64,000 nucleotides of DNA. Source: Sporolactobacillus terrae DSM 11697 (GTDB lineage: Bacteria > Bacillota > Bacilli > Bacillales > Sporolactobacillaceae). A program made the position numbers and the translations under genes. Below, piece by piece: positions 18,497 to 27,802 of the stretch. Where the stretch lies: assembly GCF_000648615.1 (NCBI RefSeq), contig NZ_JFZC01000047.1, forward strand, positions 22,362 through 86,361. Reading direction: 5' to 3'. The number at the start of each line of letters is the position of its first letter. The stretch's first letter is position 1. Below the pieces are notes generated by a model. The model was not told the origin of the DNA. It saw nothing but the letters and a program-made list of their open reading frames with translations, and did no database searches.

Positions 18497-19216
18497 TTAC
18501 GGCTTCAGTTTCATTTTCTTGTTCGGGGTAAAGTTCAGTGCTTTGCTTGTTGATACGCGCGTTTCCTTTGGCACAAAGCCATGAACACGGGTCAGCGGGA
18601 ATACCCACGTATATGGTCCGATGCATGTTCCCGGAAGTGTCGCCGAGTTGGCGCCAATTCGACTGAAGTCGCCGAGCACGCAACCGAAGAAATCAGTGTC
18701 AAATTTGGTATAGGTGTCGCCGACTTTGACGCCGATGATGCCTTGATCGAAGCGGCGATTAGCAATAATCGTACCGGAACCGACACGTGCACCTTGACCA
18801 AGCACCGAATCGCCTGCAAACGTGAAGCTCTGCACCTTCGCGCCGTTTCCGACAATCGCATGTTTCACTTCGCAGCCGTGACCGATCACGCAGTTATTGC
18901 CGATAACCGTGTAGGGACGAATCAACGCGCCGGACTGAATCGTCACGTTTTCACCAATGATCACCGGGCCCTCAATCGTCACTTGCGAATGAATCTGCGT
19001 GCCCTTTCCGATCAAATAGTTGCCGTGCAGATAACTGCCCTCGGCTAAAGTGCCTTCATTGACTTGCAGCTTCTTTTCTTCAACCCGTTCGTCAACAATC
19101 TGTGTTGCTTTTTGCAAAGCTTCCCAAGGGTACTCAACCCCTTCAAAAACTTCAGGAACAGCAAAGCTTTCCGTATTCTCAAAGAAATAGCTTAGTTTCA
19201 GTTCTTCAACACTCAC
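18497..19216 (-). CDS. Left-handed beta-helix hexapeptide transferase, GlmU C-domain-like
   Basis: A 239-residue protein dominated by hexapeptide repeats from about residue 60 to 190 (for example IEGPVIIGENVTIQSGALIR and IGNNCVIGHGCEVKHAIVG). The pattern resembles the acetyltransferase half of GlmU-type sugar nucleotidyl enzymes, but the pyrophosphorylase domain is absent. Such stand-alone proteins are annotated as putative sugar acyl- or nucleotidyl-transferases; the donor and acceptor are unknown. A GTG at 19216 with GGAGG upstream is the likely start; further upstream starts lack a ribosome site. It is not in an evident operon. Confidence 0.78.
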   Translation of the reverse strand: MSVEELKLSYFFENTESFAVPEVFEGVEYPWEALQKATQIVDERVEEKKLQVNEGTLAEGSYLHGNYLIGKGTQIHSQVTIEGPVIIGENVTIQSGALIRPYTVIGNNCVIGHGCEVKHAIVGNGAKVQSFTFAGDSVLGQGARVGSGTIIANRRFDQGIIGVKVGDTYTKFDTDFFGCVLGDFSRIGANSATLPGTCIGPYTWVFPLTRVHGFVPKETRVSTSKALNFTPNKKMKLKP

Positions 19217-19685
19217 TGAAATAACCTCCAATACGCATTCATCGTTAATGTAACAGTGTACGATCAAACGATACGTTCACCAAACAATCATTCGTCCCAT
19301 TCACACCGTTTGTTTCCATAAATTTCATTAAGAGAAGCGGCAAATGAATCGTTTACTTCTTCCTATTATATTTGTCTTTGATTTGATGTTCCAGTCAAAA
19401 ATCAAATCAACCACGAGTAGAAAAGTTCCGTTCTTTCCGCTTCATTGTGAAAAATTTTTTTAGAAAATAAAGGAATTATCAAGAGTGTTGGGGAAAAAGA
19501 AATAGAGAGCGCTTGTTGAAGCGAACGGCAAACATTTTTGAAATCGTTTTTCTCCTACTTGAACGCGTCGTTCTGCTTTTCATCAATGCCGACTCATTTT
19601 TTTCGTCCATTTAACAAACACTCTAAATAATTAAGGGTGGCGCATCAGCAGCATTGCATCTTGCAAGAGAAAGGAACGTTGCAGC
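19217..19685. promoter_or_regulatory. Long AT-rich region between the hexapeptide gene and xfp
   Basis: This 469 bp divergent gap must hold both promoters. It is AT-rich and has no open frame. A weak catabolite-responsive-element-like sequence, TGAAATCGTTTTTC at 19539-19552, fits the left half of the consensus but not the end. No riboswitch or terminator fold was recognised. Confidence 0.4.
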
Positions 19686-22070
19686 ATGAATCAATCAACT
19701 GAAAAAGCAAGCGACTATTCTTCAAAAGCATACTTCGATTTATTGGATAAATACTGGCAAGCGGCTAATTACCTGTCTGTGGGTCAAATCTATTTGAAAG
19801 ACAACCCATTGCTGGATCGTCCGCTTAAAGCGAGCGATGTCAAAGTGCATCCGATCGGTCATTGGGGAACGATTTCCGGACAAAATTTTATCTATGCTCA
19901 TTTGAACCGTATTATTAACAAATATGACGTCACCATGTTCTATATCGAAGGACCGGGACATGGTGGCCAAGTGATGGTATCGAATAGTTATCTCGATGGA
20001 AGCTACACCGAAATTTACCCGGACATCACGCAGGATAAAGCAGGCATGCAAAAGTTGTTCAAACAGTTCTCCTGGCCTGGCGGCGTGGCCTCACACGCAG
20101 CCCCGATTACGCCCGGATCGCTTCACGAAGGCGGCGAACTGGGCTATTCGATTTCCCATGGTGTCGGGGCCATTCTCGATAATCCGGATCAAATTGCCGC
20201 AGTTGTTGTCGGCGATGGAGAGGCTGAAACCGGACCGCTTGCCGCTTCCTGGCAGTCCAACCATTTTATCAATCCGATTCATGACGGTGCCGTTCTGCCG
20301 ATCGTTTACATTAACGGTTATAAATTGAGCAACCCAACCTTGTTCTCGCGTACGTCCGATCAAGATTTGCAGCACTATTTTGAAGGACTCGGCTGGGATC
20401 CGCTGTTTGTTTCCGGAAATGATCCGCAAGAGGTTCATCCGAAAATGGCAAGCGCGCTCGATCAAGCGATTGAAAAAATTCAAGCGATTCAAAAGCAAGC
20501 ACGTGAAAACGATGATCCAACCATGCCGCATTGGCCGGTCGTTATTTTCCGCAGCCCCAAAGGATGGACCGGACCAAAAACATGGGAAGGGAAACCAGTT
20601 GAAGACTCGTTCCGGTCGCATCAGATTCCAATTCCGGTCGATCAAAACCATCTGGAGCATAGCGATGAATTGGTTCGCTGGCTCAAGTCCTATAAGCCGG
20701 AAGAACTGTTCAATGCGGACGGATCATTACAATCCGAGATCGCTCAAGTCATTCCTAAGGGCACCAAAAGAATGGCCGTGAATCCAATCACAAACGGCGG
20801 CGTAGATCCGCGCGAACTGCGTTTACCTGACTATCGCAGCTATGCGACAGACACGAAAGTACGTGGCAGACAGCTGGCACAAGACATGATCATCTTTGGC
20901 GAATACGCCCGCGATTTGATTAAGCTGAATCCAACAAATTTCCGTATTTTTGGTCCGGATGAAACGGCATCAAACCGCTTGGGCGCGGTTTTTGAAGCCA
21001 CAAGCCGGCAATGGCTCGGCGAGGTCGACGAACCGCGTGATGAATTCGTCGCACCCGCCGGCCGCGTCCTCGATGCACAGCTTTCCGAGCATCAGGCAGA
21101 GGGATGGCTTGAAGGCTATACATTAACCGGCAGACACGGATTTTTTGCCAGCTATGAAGCGTTTCTCAGAATCGTTGACTCGATGCTGACACAGCATTTC
21201 AAATGGCTACGCAAAGCAAGTGAACTCGCATGGAGAAGTTCCTATCCTTCTTTAAACGTGATTGCATCATCGACCGTTTTCCAGCAGGATCATAACGGCT
21301 ATACGCATCAAGATCCCGGCATGCTGACGCATCTCGCTGAGAAGAAACCTGCGTTTATCCGTGAATATCTTCCGGCGGATGCCAATACCTTGCTTGCCGT
21401 TGCAAATAAGATTTTCAAAAGCCGTAATAAAATCAATCTAGTGGTTACATCCAAACACCCACGCCCGCAATGGTTTTCAATCGAAGAAGCTTCGGAACTT
21501 GTTGCGAATGGACTTGGAATGATTGACTGGGCAAGTACCGATCAAGGCTTGGAACCAGACCTTGTCATTGCCAGCGCCGGAACCGAACCCACGCTTGAGT
21601 CGCTCGCCGCGCTTCAGCTCTTGCATGACGCGTTTCCGGAAATGAAGATTCGCTTTGTCAATGTCGTTGATCTGCTCAAACTCAGAAGTCCAAAGAAAAG
21701 TGCACGCGGTCTTTCTGATGAAGCCTTCGACCATTATTTCACCAAAGACAAGCCGATTCTCTTTGCCTTCCACGGCTACGAAGACCTTATCGAAAGCTTG
21801 TTCTTTGGTCGTCATAATAACAAGTTAACGGTTCACGGCTATCGTGAAGACGGCGATATCACCACGCCATTTGACATGCGCGTCTTAAACCATCTCGACC
21901 GGTTCCATCTCGCTAAGACCGCCGTCATGATTCAACCGGCTTATGAAGAAAAACGCGATGCATTTATCGCAGAAATGGATCGAATGATTGCCAAGCATCA
22001 CCGATTCATTCGCGATGAAGGACAAGATCTCCCGGAAGTTTCCAATTGGCAGTGGACACCGCTGCACTGA
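19686..22070 (+). CDS. xfp: Phosphoketolase (xylulose 5-phosphate/fructose 6-phosphate)
   Basis: A 794-residue thiamine-diphosphate enzyme of normal family length. Signatures include [17 protein letters not shown] near residue 58, [11 protein letters not shown], the ThDP-binding [14 protein letters not shown] near 178, and the C-terminal [17 protein letters not shown]. It splits xylulose 5-phosphate, and often fructose 6-phosphate, with phosphate to acetyl phosphate and a triose or tetrose phosphate. This is the key step of heterolactic sugar breakdown. The ATG at 19686 follows AAAGGAA. It is a single gene with its own terminator. Whether it accepts fructose 6-phosphate cannot be told from the sequence alone. 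Confidence 0.96.
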   Translation: MNQSTEKASDYSSKAYFDLLDKYWQAANYLSVGQIYLKDNPLLDRPLKASDVKVHPIGHWGTISGQNFIYAHLNRIINKYDVTMFYIEGPGHGGQVMVSNSYLDGSYTEIYPDITQDKAGMQKLFKQFSWPGGVASHAAPITPGSLHEGGELGYSISHGVGAILDNPDQIAAVVVGDGEAETGPLAASWQSNHFINPIHDGAVLPIVYINGYKLSNPTLFSRTSDQDLQHYFEGLGWDPLFVSGNDPQEVHPKMASALDQAIEKIQAIQKQARENDDPTMPHWPVVIFRSPKGWTGPKTWEGKPVEDSFRSHQIPIPVDQNHLEHSDELVRWLKSYKPEELFNADGSLQSEIAQVIPKGTKRMAVNPITNGGVDPRELRLPDYRSYATDTKVRGRQLAQDMIIFGEYARDLIKLNPTNFRIFGPDETASNRLGAVFEATSRQWLGEVDEPRDEFVAPAGRVLDAQLSEHQAEGWLEGYTLTGRHGFFASYEAFLRIVDSMLTQHFKWLRKASELAWRSSYPSLNVIASSTVFQQDHNGYTHQDPGMLTHLAEKKPAFIREYLPADANTLLAVANKIFKSRNKINLVVTSKHPRPQWFSIEEASELVANGLGMIDWASTDQGLEPDLVIASAGTEPTLESLAALQLLHDAFPEMKIRFVNVVDLLKLRSPKKSARGLSDEAFDHYFTKDKPILFAFHGYEDLIESLFFGRHNNKLTVHGYREDGDITTPFDMRVLNHLDRFHLAKTAVMIQPAYEEKRDAFIAEMDRMIAKHHRFIRDEGQDLPEVSNWQWTPLH

Positions 22071-22086
22071 AATTGCGTTAAATACG

Positions 22087-22305
22087 TTAAATCCCCCTTG
22101 CCGTTCCGGTCAGGGGGATTTGTTTTTTAAACTCATTTTTTAAGTGCTTTTTTGCCAATAGCAACCCGGCGAGAATGATTCGCTCCGGTCGCAGCACCAA
22201 AGTATAGCTGACGACTGCCTGGGCAAGATAATAGGCTTCAAGCGCCCACCGAATAACATACGTGCCCCTCCTAAAGGATTGAAATTTAAATTGCATTGTA
22301 TTCAT
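22087..22305 (-). pseudogene. ROK-family fructokinase, C-terminal remnant
   Basis: Residues 20-60 of this 72-codon frame (WALEAYYLAQAVVSYTLVL, then RPERIILAG) match the last part of ROK-type fructokinases. In those the segment continues as a GGG-V loop, replaced here by LLLAKKHLK. The ATP-binding N-terminus and the catalytic aspartate region (about 230 residues) are absent on either strand nearby. It therefore looks like a left-over of a lost sucrose/fructose locus. Its end overlaps the xfp terminator. Confidence 0.6.
22089..22127 (+). terminator. Terminator after xfp
   Basis: The stem AAATCCCCCT/AGGGGGATTT with a GC-rich loop is followed by TGTTTTTT. It is 19 bp after the phosphoketolase stop. 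Confidence 0.9.
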
Positions 22306-22503
22306 TTAAAGCCATTTATGTATGGTAACGACTTATCCAATGTTTCAAATCAGTGCATGCTCTTTCACCGTTTCATCAGCCAAACGCCGCCGCACACACC
22401 GTGATTGCTTGACTCTCGGATTCTATAATATAATGAAATCATTACTTACATCATCACAAGTTACCTTTAAGCCTGCAATATCAATAGATTGGGGGGACCT
22501 CTT

Positions 22504-23028
22504 TTGACCGCTTATTTACGCCAAGCAACTCCGCATGACTTTTCCGGTATACAAAAAATCATTGATCAGGCAAAACAATTGCTTAAAGCAGACGGCATTG
22601 ATCAATGGCAGGACGGCTATCCGGACGACACTGTCCTGCATCATGACCTTGAACAGAAAAGGGGCTTTGTCCTGATCACCGATGATCAAATTGCCGGTTA
22701 TGGTGTTCTTTTTGAAGAACTCGAACCGGCTTATGAAGCGATCAAAGAAGGTGCTTGGGTACAGACTGGCGTTCCGTATGTGTCGATACACCGCATCGCA
22801 CTTTCCTCCGATTTTCGTGGCCGTCACCTTTCTTCAGTGCTGATGGATCACCTGATTAGCGCTGCAGCACTTAAAGGCTATACTGATCTGCGCATCGATA
22901 CTCATCCGGAAAACCCGCGCATGCAGCACGTGATCAAGCAAGCCGGTTTTGAGTATCGCGGGGTCGTTTACCTCGATATGCCGAACGGCAAACGACTGGC
23001 CTACCAGCGGATGCTCACAAGAAGATAA
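22504..23028 (+). CDS. GNAT family N-acetyltransferase
   Basis: A 174-residue acetyltransferase starting at a TTG at 22504, preceded by GGGGGGA. The acetyl-CoA-binding region reads VSIHRIALSSDFRGRHLSS and is followed by LRIDTHPENPRMQHVIKQAG and FEYRGVVYL, the order of GNAT motifs A and B. Close relatives are annotated only as general GNAT proteins, so the acceptor (small molecule or protein N-terminus) is unknown. It is a single gene between two terminators. Confidence 0.85.
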   Translation: MTAYLRQATPHDFSGIQKIIDQAKQLLKADGIDQWQDGYPDDTVLHHDLEQKRGFVLITDDQIAGYGVLFEELEPAYEAIKEGAWVQTGVPYVSIHRIALSSDFRGRHLSSVLMDHLISAAALKGYTDLRIDTHPENPRMQHVIKQAGFEYRGVVYLDMPNGKRLAYQRMLTRR

Positions 23029-23044
23029 AAACTGCATGCGCATG

Positions 23045-23100
23045 TTATCCACAGTGCACATTCACCATTCAGAAAGTTATCCACAGGTTAATAACTTTCT
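23045..23100 (+). promoter_or_regulatory. Two consensus DnaA boxes, one inside a perfect inverted repeat
   Basis: TTATCCACA occurs at 23045-23053 and again, same orientation, at 23077-23085, 32 bp apart. The second box overlaps AGAAAGTTAT...ATAACTTTCT (23071-23100), a 10 bp perfect inverted repeat with a 10-base loop and no T-run. No origin genes are near. It may titrate DnaA or be a DnaA-regulated element. Confidence 0.6.
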
Positions 23101-23130
23101 GTTAAGTGAGTGCCGCATAAATTTCTAATG

Positions 23131-23165
23131 AAAAAAGGAAAGCCGACGGTGCTTTCCCTTTTTTT
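23131..23165 (+). terminator. Terminator after the GNAT gene
   Basis: AAAAAAGGAAAGC and GCTTTCCCTTTTTT pair around a 7-base loop. The remainder of the gap to 23384 has no convincing gene on either strand. Confidence 0.9.
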
Positions 23166-23384
23166 ACTTTATGTTCAGAGAAAAGTCGTATCAAACGTTC
23201 ATCAAATCGTAGAAATGCAGCCATGGTTGTATCGAACTTTGCAAAAAGCGTGGCGAGCCTCAATAACCCTTATAACTGGCTGCGTTCAAAAAAGTTGCGC
23301 CAAATTGAAGGGCTTTCGGCATCCTTTCGCTAATTATAATCTATGAGAACGCTAAGTGATCTGAATGAAAAGTAGGTGAGATGC

Positions 23385-24401
23385 TTGAATAAAAGTTTCC
23401 ATGCGCTTGTGGTTAACAAAATCGAGCAAAGTTTTTCACGCAGGATTGAATCCTTAACATTAAACGATCTGCCTGAAGCAGGCGTGCTCATACGCGTTTG
23501 CTACTCAGGGATCAATTATAAGGACAGTCTTGCAGCCATTCCTAACGGACATATTTTGAAAAACTATCCCTTTGTGCCCGGTATTGACCTCTCAGGAATT
23601 GTCGTATCCTCAGAAGACCCGCGTTTCAAAAAAGACGACCCGGTCATTGTAACCGGTTACGGCCTTGGTGTTTCCCATTTTGGCGGATTTAGTGAATACG
23701 CACGGATCCCCGCTGATTGGATCGTTCCGCTGCCTTCAGGGCTAACACTCAAGGAAGCCATGAGGATTGGAACCGCCGGCTTCACTGCAGCACTGTCTGT
23801 TTTTCGCCTGGAACAGGCAGGGATTGCGCCGGACAAAGGAGAGGTAATCGTCACTGGTGCGTCGGGCGGCGTCGGCAGCCATGCCGTTGCACTACTTTCC
23901 GATCTCGGTTATTCGGTTGTCGCAAGTTCCGGAAAAAGCGCCGAGGCATCAAGCTATTTGAAAATGCTAGGCGCGCAGAGCGTTATCGCACGTGAAGCTG
24001 TATTTGACGGAACGGTAAAGCCGTTGCAAAAACAGCAGTGGACGTCGGCAGTTGATTCGGTCGGGGGAAAGCCGCTTGCCGGATTACTCGGCAGGATGCG
24101 CTATGGCGGCTATGTTGCCGCCTGCGGACTCGCAGCAGGGTCTGAGCTCCCGGCAACCGTCTTTCCATTTATTTTACGCGGCGTCAACTTGCTCGGGATC
24201 GACTCTGTTTCTTGCCCGATGGAGCTCCGCCAGGTCATTTGGCAGCGGCTCGCCGAATTGCATAAGCCGGAAAAGCTGGCAGCAATCGCTCAAAAAGAAA
24301 TTCCCTTGAGCCAGCTTCCAAACGCCTTGCCCGCCCTGCTCAGCGGCAAAAAGATTGGTCGCACCATCGTAATATTAAACCCGGAGGTCACTGATGAGTA
24401 A
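23385..24401 (+). CDS. NADPH-dependent oxidoreductase, acrylyl-CoA reductase type (AcuI/YhdH)
   Basis: A 338-residue zinc-free medium-chain dehydrogenase of the YhdH/YhfP/AcuI group. Family features are YSGINYKDSLAA near residue 43, PFVPGIDLSGIVV, VTGASGGVGSHAVALL in the nucleotide-binding fold and SVGGKPLAGLLGRMRYGG. The group reduces acryloyl-CoA or quinone-like substrates with NADPH; the in vivo substrate here is unknown. The TTG at 23385 fits AGGTGAG; a GTG at 23376 is the alternative. It converges on the small membrane protein gene with a shared terminator. Confidence 0.88.
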   Translation: MNKSFHALVVNKIEQSFSRRIESLTLNDLPEAGVLIRVCYSGINYKDSLAAIPNGHILKNYPFVPGIDLSGIVVSSEDPRFKKDDPVIVTGYGLGVSHFGGFSEYARIPADWIVPLPSGLTLKEAMRIGTAGFTAALSVFRLEQAGIAPDKGEVIVTGASGGVGSHAVALLSDLGYSVVASSGKSAEASSYLKMLGAQSVIAREAVFDGTVKPLQKQQWTSAVDSVGGKPLAGLLGRMRYGGYVAACGLAAGSELPATVFPFILRGVNLLGIDSVSCPMELRQVIWQRLAELHKPEKLAAIAQKEIPLSQLPNALPALLSGKKIGRTIVILNPEVTDE

Positions 24402-24436
24402 AAGAGCCGTGCGAGAAAATTCGCTCTGCTCTTTTA
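24401..24436. terminator. Bidirectional terminator between convergent genes
   Basis: AAAGAGC/GCTCTTT pair with an inner GCGA/TCGC stem. T-rich tails exist on both strands. It begins at the acuI stop and lies just beyond the small membrane protein gene. Confidence 0.85.
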
Positions 24437-24447
24437 TTTAACCCTGC

Positions 24448-24660
24448 TTAGCGGTTAAACATGCGTTTCACCAAGACGAAAATACCAACAATCAGCAAAA
24501 GAATTAAAAACCACTTGAACAAAAAACCAAAGAAGATGATGAAAATAATTGCTAGGACGGCTAGCACAATCCATACTGCCGATGTAATCAGCACACCGCC
24601 GATTACAATGAAGATAATAAAGAGAATCAACGCTGCAATCAATCCGAAAATAAGTCCCAT
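24448..24660 (-). CDS. Small hydrophobic membrane protein
   Basis: A 70-residue protein made almost wholly of two or three membrane helices (IFGLIAALILFIIFIVIGG, then long I/V/L/F runs). It ends in a short basic tail, VKRMFNR. The ATG at 24660 is preferred because AAAGGA stands 8 bases before it; the ATG at 24678 has none. No family function was recognised. The compact gene with its own ribosome site and terminator supports it being real. Confidence 0.65.
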   Translation of the reverse strand: MGLIFGLIAALILFIIFIVIGGVLITSAVWIVLAVLAIIFIIFFGFLFKWFLILLLIVGIFVLVKRMFNR

Positions 24661-24922
24661 AATGTTCGTTCCTTTCATGACCCGTTCGACTAAGATGCAT
24701 GTGGCCGTTCATCCCTTGCCCAGCCGCATCTCTATAATCCTACTATAGTACACCAAGCCGTCCAGGGTAATGCGCTCAAGTCCGGATTCCGCTACGCCTT
24801 AAGACTTATTTTTTGCCAATGGCAGGAAACGGACCCTTTGAGTTAGGCACACATCCGCCACAAAACCATACAGTAAAACCATAGGTGACTTTATCAAGAA
24901 GAATAGGTGAGGGGTGACGCGT

Positions 24923-25417
24923 ATGGAGTGGCGATCGTTTCAAGGCATTGTTACGGCGATTGACGATTATATCACCAGCCCGAGCGGTGAAAATTCAGGC
25001 TGCTGGAAGCTGATGACGCTGGAGAATAACGATCAGGTTGTTCGTTTTGTGGTGTCGCCAATGACTTACGTTGTCGACCAAGCCAAGATTCGAATTGGCG
25101 ATCGGGTCAGCGGATATTATGACGGAAACGCGCCGGTTATTCTCATCTATCCACCGCAATACCGAGCGCTCATTCTTGTAAAGGAACGCTCCGATCAGAA
25201 TGTAAAGGTCGGTTTTTTCAACGAACAGCTCTTGAGCCGCGATGGTCAACTACAATTAAACTTGGGACCGTTTACACAGGTTATGCTGGCAAACGGCCAA
25301 GACTTCAATCCTAATCCGGCAAATCGTGATTTGATTGTGATTTACGGCGCAGCAACAAAAAGTATCCCCGCCCAAACCGTGCCGTACAAAATCATCGTTT
25401 GGTGTCCGATGCCGTGA
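24923..25417 (+). CDS. Conserved hypothetical protein, beta-rich
   Basis: A 164-residue protein starting at an ATG after GAGGGG. It opens with MEWRSFQGIVTAIDDY and contains FVVSPMTYVVD, IRIGDRVSGYYDGNAPVILIY and PPQYRAL. These alternating hydrophobic strands and glycine turns suggest a small beta-barrel or OB-like fold. Similar proteins recur as hypotheticals in Bacilli and Clostridia, from memory only. No signal peptide, membrane segment or catalytic motif is seen. It is monocistronic with a terminator. Confidence 0.7.
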   Translation: MEWRSFQGIVTAIDDYITSPSGENSGCWKLMTLENNDQVVRFVVSPMTYVVDQAKIRIGDRVSGYYDGNAPVILIYPPQYRALILVKERSDQNVKVGFFNEQLLSRDGQLQLNLGPFTQVMLANGQDFNPNPANRDLIVIYGAATKSIPAQTVPYKIIVWCPMP

Positions 25418-25425
25418 AGACGATA

Positions 25426-25455
25426 CGGGCAGCCGCAATCAGGCTGTCCTTTTTG
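25426..25455 (+). terminator. Terminator after the hypothetical gene
   Basis: GGGCAGCC and GGCTGTCC pair around a 7-base loop, followed by TTTTT. Confidence 0.8.
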
Positions 25456-25585
25456 TTGCAGCTGGACAAGCTGGCTTGCGGTTCTCTTTGCGTGCGCTTA
25501 ATGAGAAAGACAGCTATCATTAAAGAGATCATGTGATTGTCCGCTGAAGGCATTCCGCAAAAAACGTATTTTGAGGAGGTTTCTG

Positions 25586-26533
25586 ATGAAGTATCGCCAT
25601 CTCGGCAGTACCGGCGTCAAAGTCAGCACCGTCAGTCTGGGCAGCTGGCTGACTTACGGCGGTTATGTCGCACAAGAAAACGCAATAAGTACCATTCATA
25701 AAGCTTATGATCTGGGCATCAACTTTTTTGATACTGCCAATGTATACATGCGCGGTGAAGCGGAAAAAGTCGTCGGAAAAGCGATTAAAGCCTTCCCACG
25801 TGAAGCGATCGTGCTCTCGACAAAAGTATTCTTTCCGATGGGTGATGGACCAAATGACCATGGCCTTTCCCGAAAACATATTATGGAACAGGCGAATGCC
25901 AGCCTAAAACGATTGAACACCGATTATATCGATCTGTATTACTGCCATCGCTTTGATCCGGAAACACCGATTGAGGAGACGCTGCGTGCGTTTGACGATT
26001 TGATTCATCAAGGCAAAATAAACTACATCGGTGTCAGCCAATGGACGGCGGCTCAAATCACCGAAGCAGCACATATTGCCGATCAGAAACTGCTTAATCA
26101 TTTCGTGGCAAATCAGTCTAAATACAATATGCTGTCCCGCGAAATCGAAGCCGAAGTGATTCCGTCAAGTGCGGCGCATGGTGTCAGTCAGGTCTGCTGG
26201 TCGCCGCTCGCGCAAGGTGTGCTGACCGGAAAATACAGTTCCGTCAGTGAATTTCCGGCCGGTAGCCGTGCCGCCGAGAATAAAGGCGGGATCCGCACGT
26301 ATCTGACCGAACTCAATTTGAGTAAAGTGAACAAACTTAAGAAAATCGCTGCTGAATTAGGCGTCAGCATGGCACAATTGGCCCTTGCCTGGGTGCTTCG
26401 TCAGGAGCAGGTTGCCAGTGTCGTCGTAGGTGCCAGCAAAACGGAACAAATCGTGGACAATGCCAAAGCCGCTGATCTGATCTTAGATTCAGAGACCGAA
26501 AGACGGATCGAGGAGATCCTGAGCACTGAATGA
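25586..26533 (+). CDS. Aldo/keto reductase family oxidoreductase
   Basis: A 315-residue aldo/keto reductase of the YghZ/Kv-beta-like branch. It shows GINFFDTANVYMRGEAE with the catalytic Asp and Tyr, the active Lys in VLSTKVFF and the His in YYCHRFDPETPIEET. WSPLAQGVLTGKY and VVVGASKTEQIVDN, the NADPH phosphate contact, follow. The ATG at 25586 follows GAGGAGG. The family reduces aldehydes and ketones with NADPH in the cytoplasm; the substrate is not predictable. It stands alone between terminators. Confidence 0.92.
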   Translation: MKYRHLGSTGVKVSTVSLGSWLTYGGYVAQENAISTIHKAYDLGINFFDTANVYMRGEAEKVVGKAIKAFPREAIVLSTKVFFPMGDGPNDHGLSRKHIMEQANASLKRLNTDYIDLYYCHRFDPETPIEETLRAFDDLIHQGKINYIGVSQWTAAQITEAAHIADQKLLNHFVANQSKYNMLSREIEAEVIPSSAAHGVSQVCWSPLAQGVLTGKYSSVSEFPAGSRAAENKGGIRTYLTELNLSKVNKLKKIAAELGVSMAQLALAWVLRQEQVASVVVGASKTEQIVDNAKAADLILDSETERRIEEILSTE

Positions 26534-26563
26534 TTCAGGTATCGAATTTGAATTAAACGCTAA

Positions 26564-26602
26564 AAACCCCTCGCGTGAACTGCCACGTGAGGGGTTCCTT
26601 TT
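26564..26602 (+). terminator. Terminator after the aldo/keto reductase
   Basis: AACCCCTCGCGTG and CACGTGAGGGGTT pair around a 6-base loop, with CCTTTTT after it. Confidence 0.9.
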
Positions 26603-26707
26603 TACACTGGTAAGAAAGTATATAAAAAAATTCAAGGAAACGAGTGTCAGTACAACTAAGACTTTGCCCTCGCCAGAGGTTTGGCAAAGCCAAGTTTTCT
26701 AATACGA

Positions 26708-27802
26708 TTAAGCTTTTTCCAACACAAGCTTTGCCTTCGATTGCTTCTTTTCTTTCTTAAATTCTGCCATTTCGGTACTGTAGTCTTCTGAACCATAGAG
26801 ATGGAGCACGCTGCGGCAGAGCCATTCGAAGAAGAAGCCGCCGGCAAAGGGTGCGGCGATGTAAACCAAACCGATAATCAGCAGATTCGCCGCTGTTGCG
26901 CCGCCAGGCATAAAATGCAGCGCATTGATCGGTCCTACCATTCCAGAGAAGCCGAATCCGGCACTGATCGGCGTTCCTTTAATTTGGAACAAGGCACCGA
27001 TGACGCCAAGGAAGGTTGCGTTAAGCACAATTGGAATACAAATTTTCGGCTGACGGACCATTGCCGCAATCATGATCTTCGGTGTCCCCAGCAAGATGGA
27101 GAGAGAAAGGCCGATTTTATTGACGCGCAGTCCACCGACAAACATACCAACGGCCGCCGCCACGCAGCCCAAATTGCCTGCTCCGGATGCGATACCGCTC
27201 ATGCCAATCGCCGATGCAATGGCTACGGTTGAAATCGGCGAGATCATGACGACCGAGAAAACGGCTGCGATCAAAACGCTCATCGGGATCGGTTGAAGCA
27301 TGGAGAAGCTATTGATCACTTGTCCAAGCCCAACCGTTACATTGTGGACGAACGGATAGAGAACAACACCTAATCCGCCTCCGACGATACAGATGACCGG
27401 TGGCAATACAAGTGGTTCGAACGATTTCAAACGATGGCCGATCAGAAGCACCAAGGCGCAAGTGACACTGATCGTCACCAAGGTATTCACCAGATCGCCC
27501 ATTCCGGTAACGACGATGCCATTGGCTGTAAATTTCAATGCACCCGATCCAGCCCATGAGGCAGCTGCCACGCAAGCCATCGGAATCGGCTTCATTTTGA
27601 ACTGGTAGGCGACAGCCGCCCCAATTAGTAGAGGAACGGCCAGCATGAAGATTGTGACCAATTGATAGATCGTACCGAAAACCGGCACCCGTCCCATCAA
27701 CGCTTTACTCAATTCACCGAGCAATGCCGACGGTACCAACGCTGCCACAATTCCAACCGCATGACCGACAAGCACGTGATTTACAAACGTTTTCACCGTC
27801 AT
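26708..27802 (-). CDS. PTS transporter subunit IIC, EIIC_2 family, orphan
   Basis: A 364-residue membrane protein with about ten hydrophobic segments. It matches the PTS_EIIC_2 type (VNHVLVGHAVGIVAALVPSA start, AVGMFVGGLRVNKIGLSL, PKIMIAAMVRQPKICIPI, GTPISAGFGFSGMVGPINAL). The ATG at 27802 is chosen; a TTG at 27826 after GAGAGGGTG is possible. Members are annotated as sugar-specific IIC proteins, but no IIA or IIB gene or domain is present here. It must use partners elsewhere, or have another function such as a regulator or a non-phosphorylating carrier. The C-terminal 30 residues are lysine-rich and cytoplasmic. Confidence 0.8.
   Translation of the reverse strand: MTVKTFVNHVLVGHAVGIVAALVPSALLGELSKALMGRVPVFGTIYQLVTIFMLAVPLLIGAAVAYQFKMKPIPMACVAAASWAGSGALKFTANGIVVTGMGDLVNTLVTISVTCALVLLIGHRLKSFEPLVLPPVICIVGGGLGVVLYPFVHNVTVGLGQVINSFSMLQPIPMSVLIAAVFSVVMISPISTVAIASAIGMSGIASGAGNLGCVAAAVGMFVGGLRVNKIGLSLSILLGTPKIMIAAMVRQPKICIPIVLNATFLGVIGALFQIKGTPISAGFGFSGMVGPINALHFMPGGATAANLLIIGLVYIAAPFAGGFFFEWLCRSVLHLYGSEDYSTEMAEFKKEKKQSKAKLVLEKA

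Noticed and set aside
18411..18683. A minus-strand reading frame overlapping the hexapeptide gene end
   Set aside because: It is the out-of-frame shadow of the hexapeptide transferase and has no start signal.
19539..19552. Catabolite-responsive element upstream of phosphoketolase
   Set aside because: Only the left half and centre fit the consensus; the last two conserved bases are wrong, so it is mentioned as weak sequence only.
23110..23346. A 78-codon plus-strand reading frame after the GNAT gene
   Set aside because: It runs through the terminator hairpin, lacks a ribosome site and resembles no protein.
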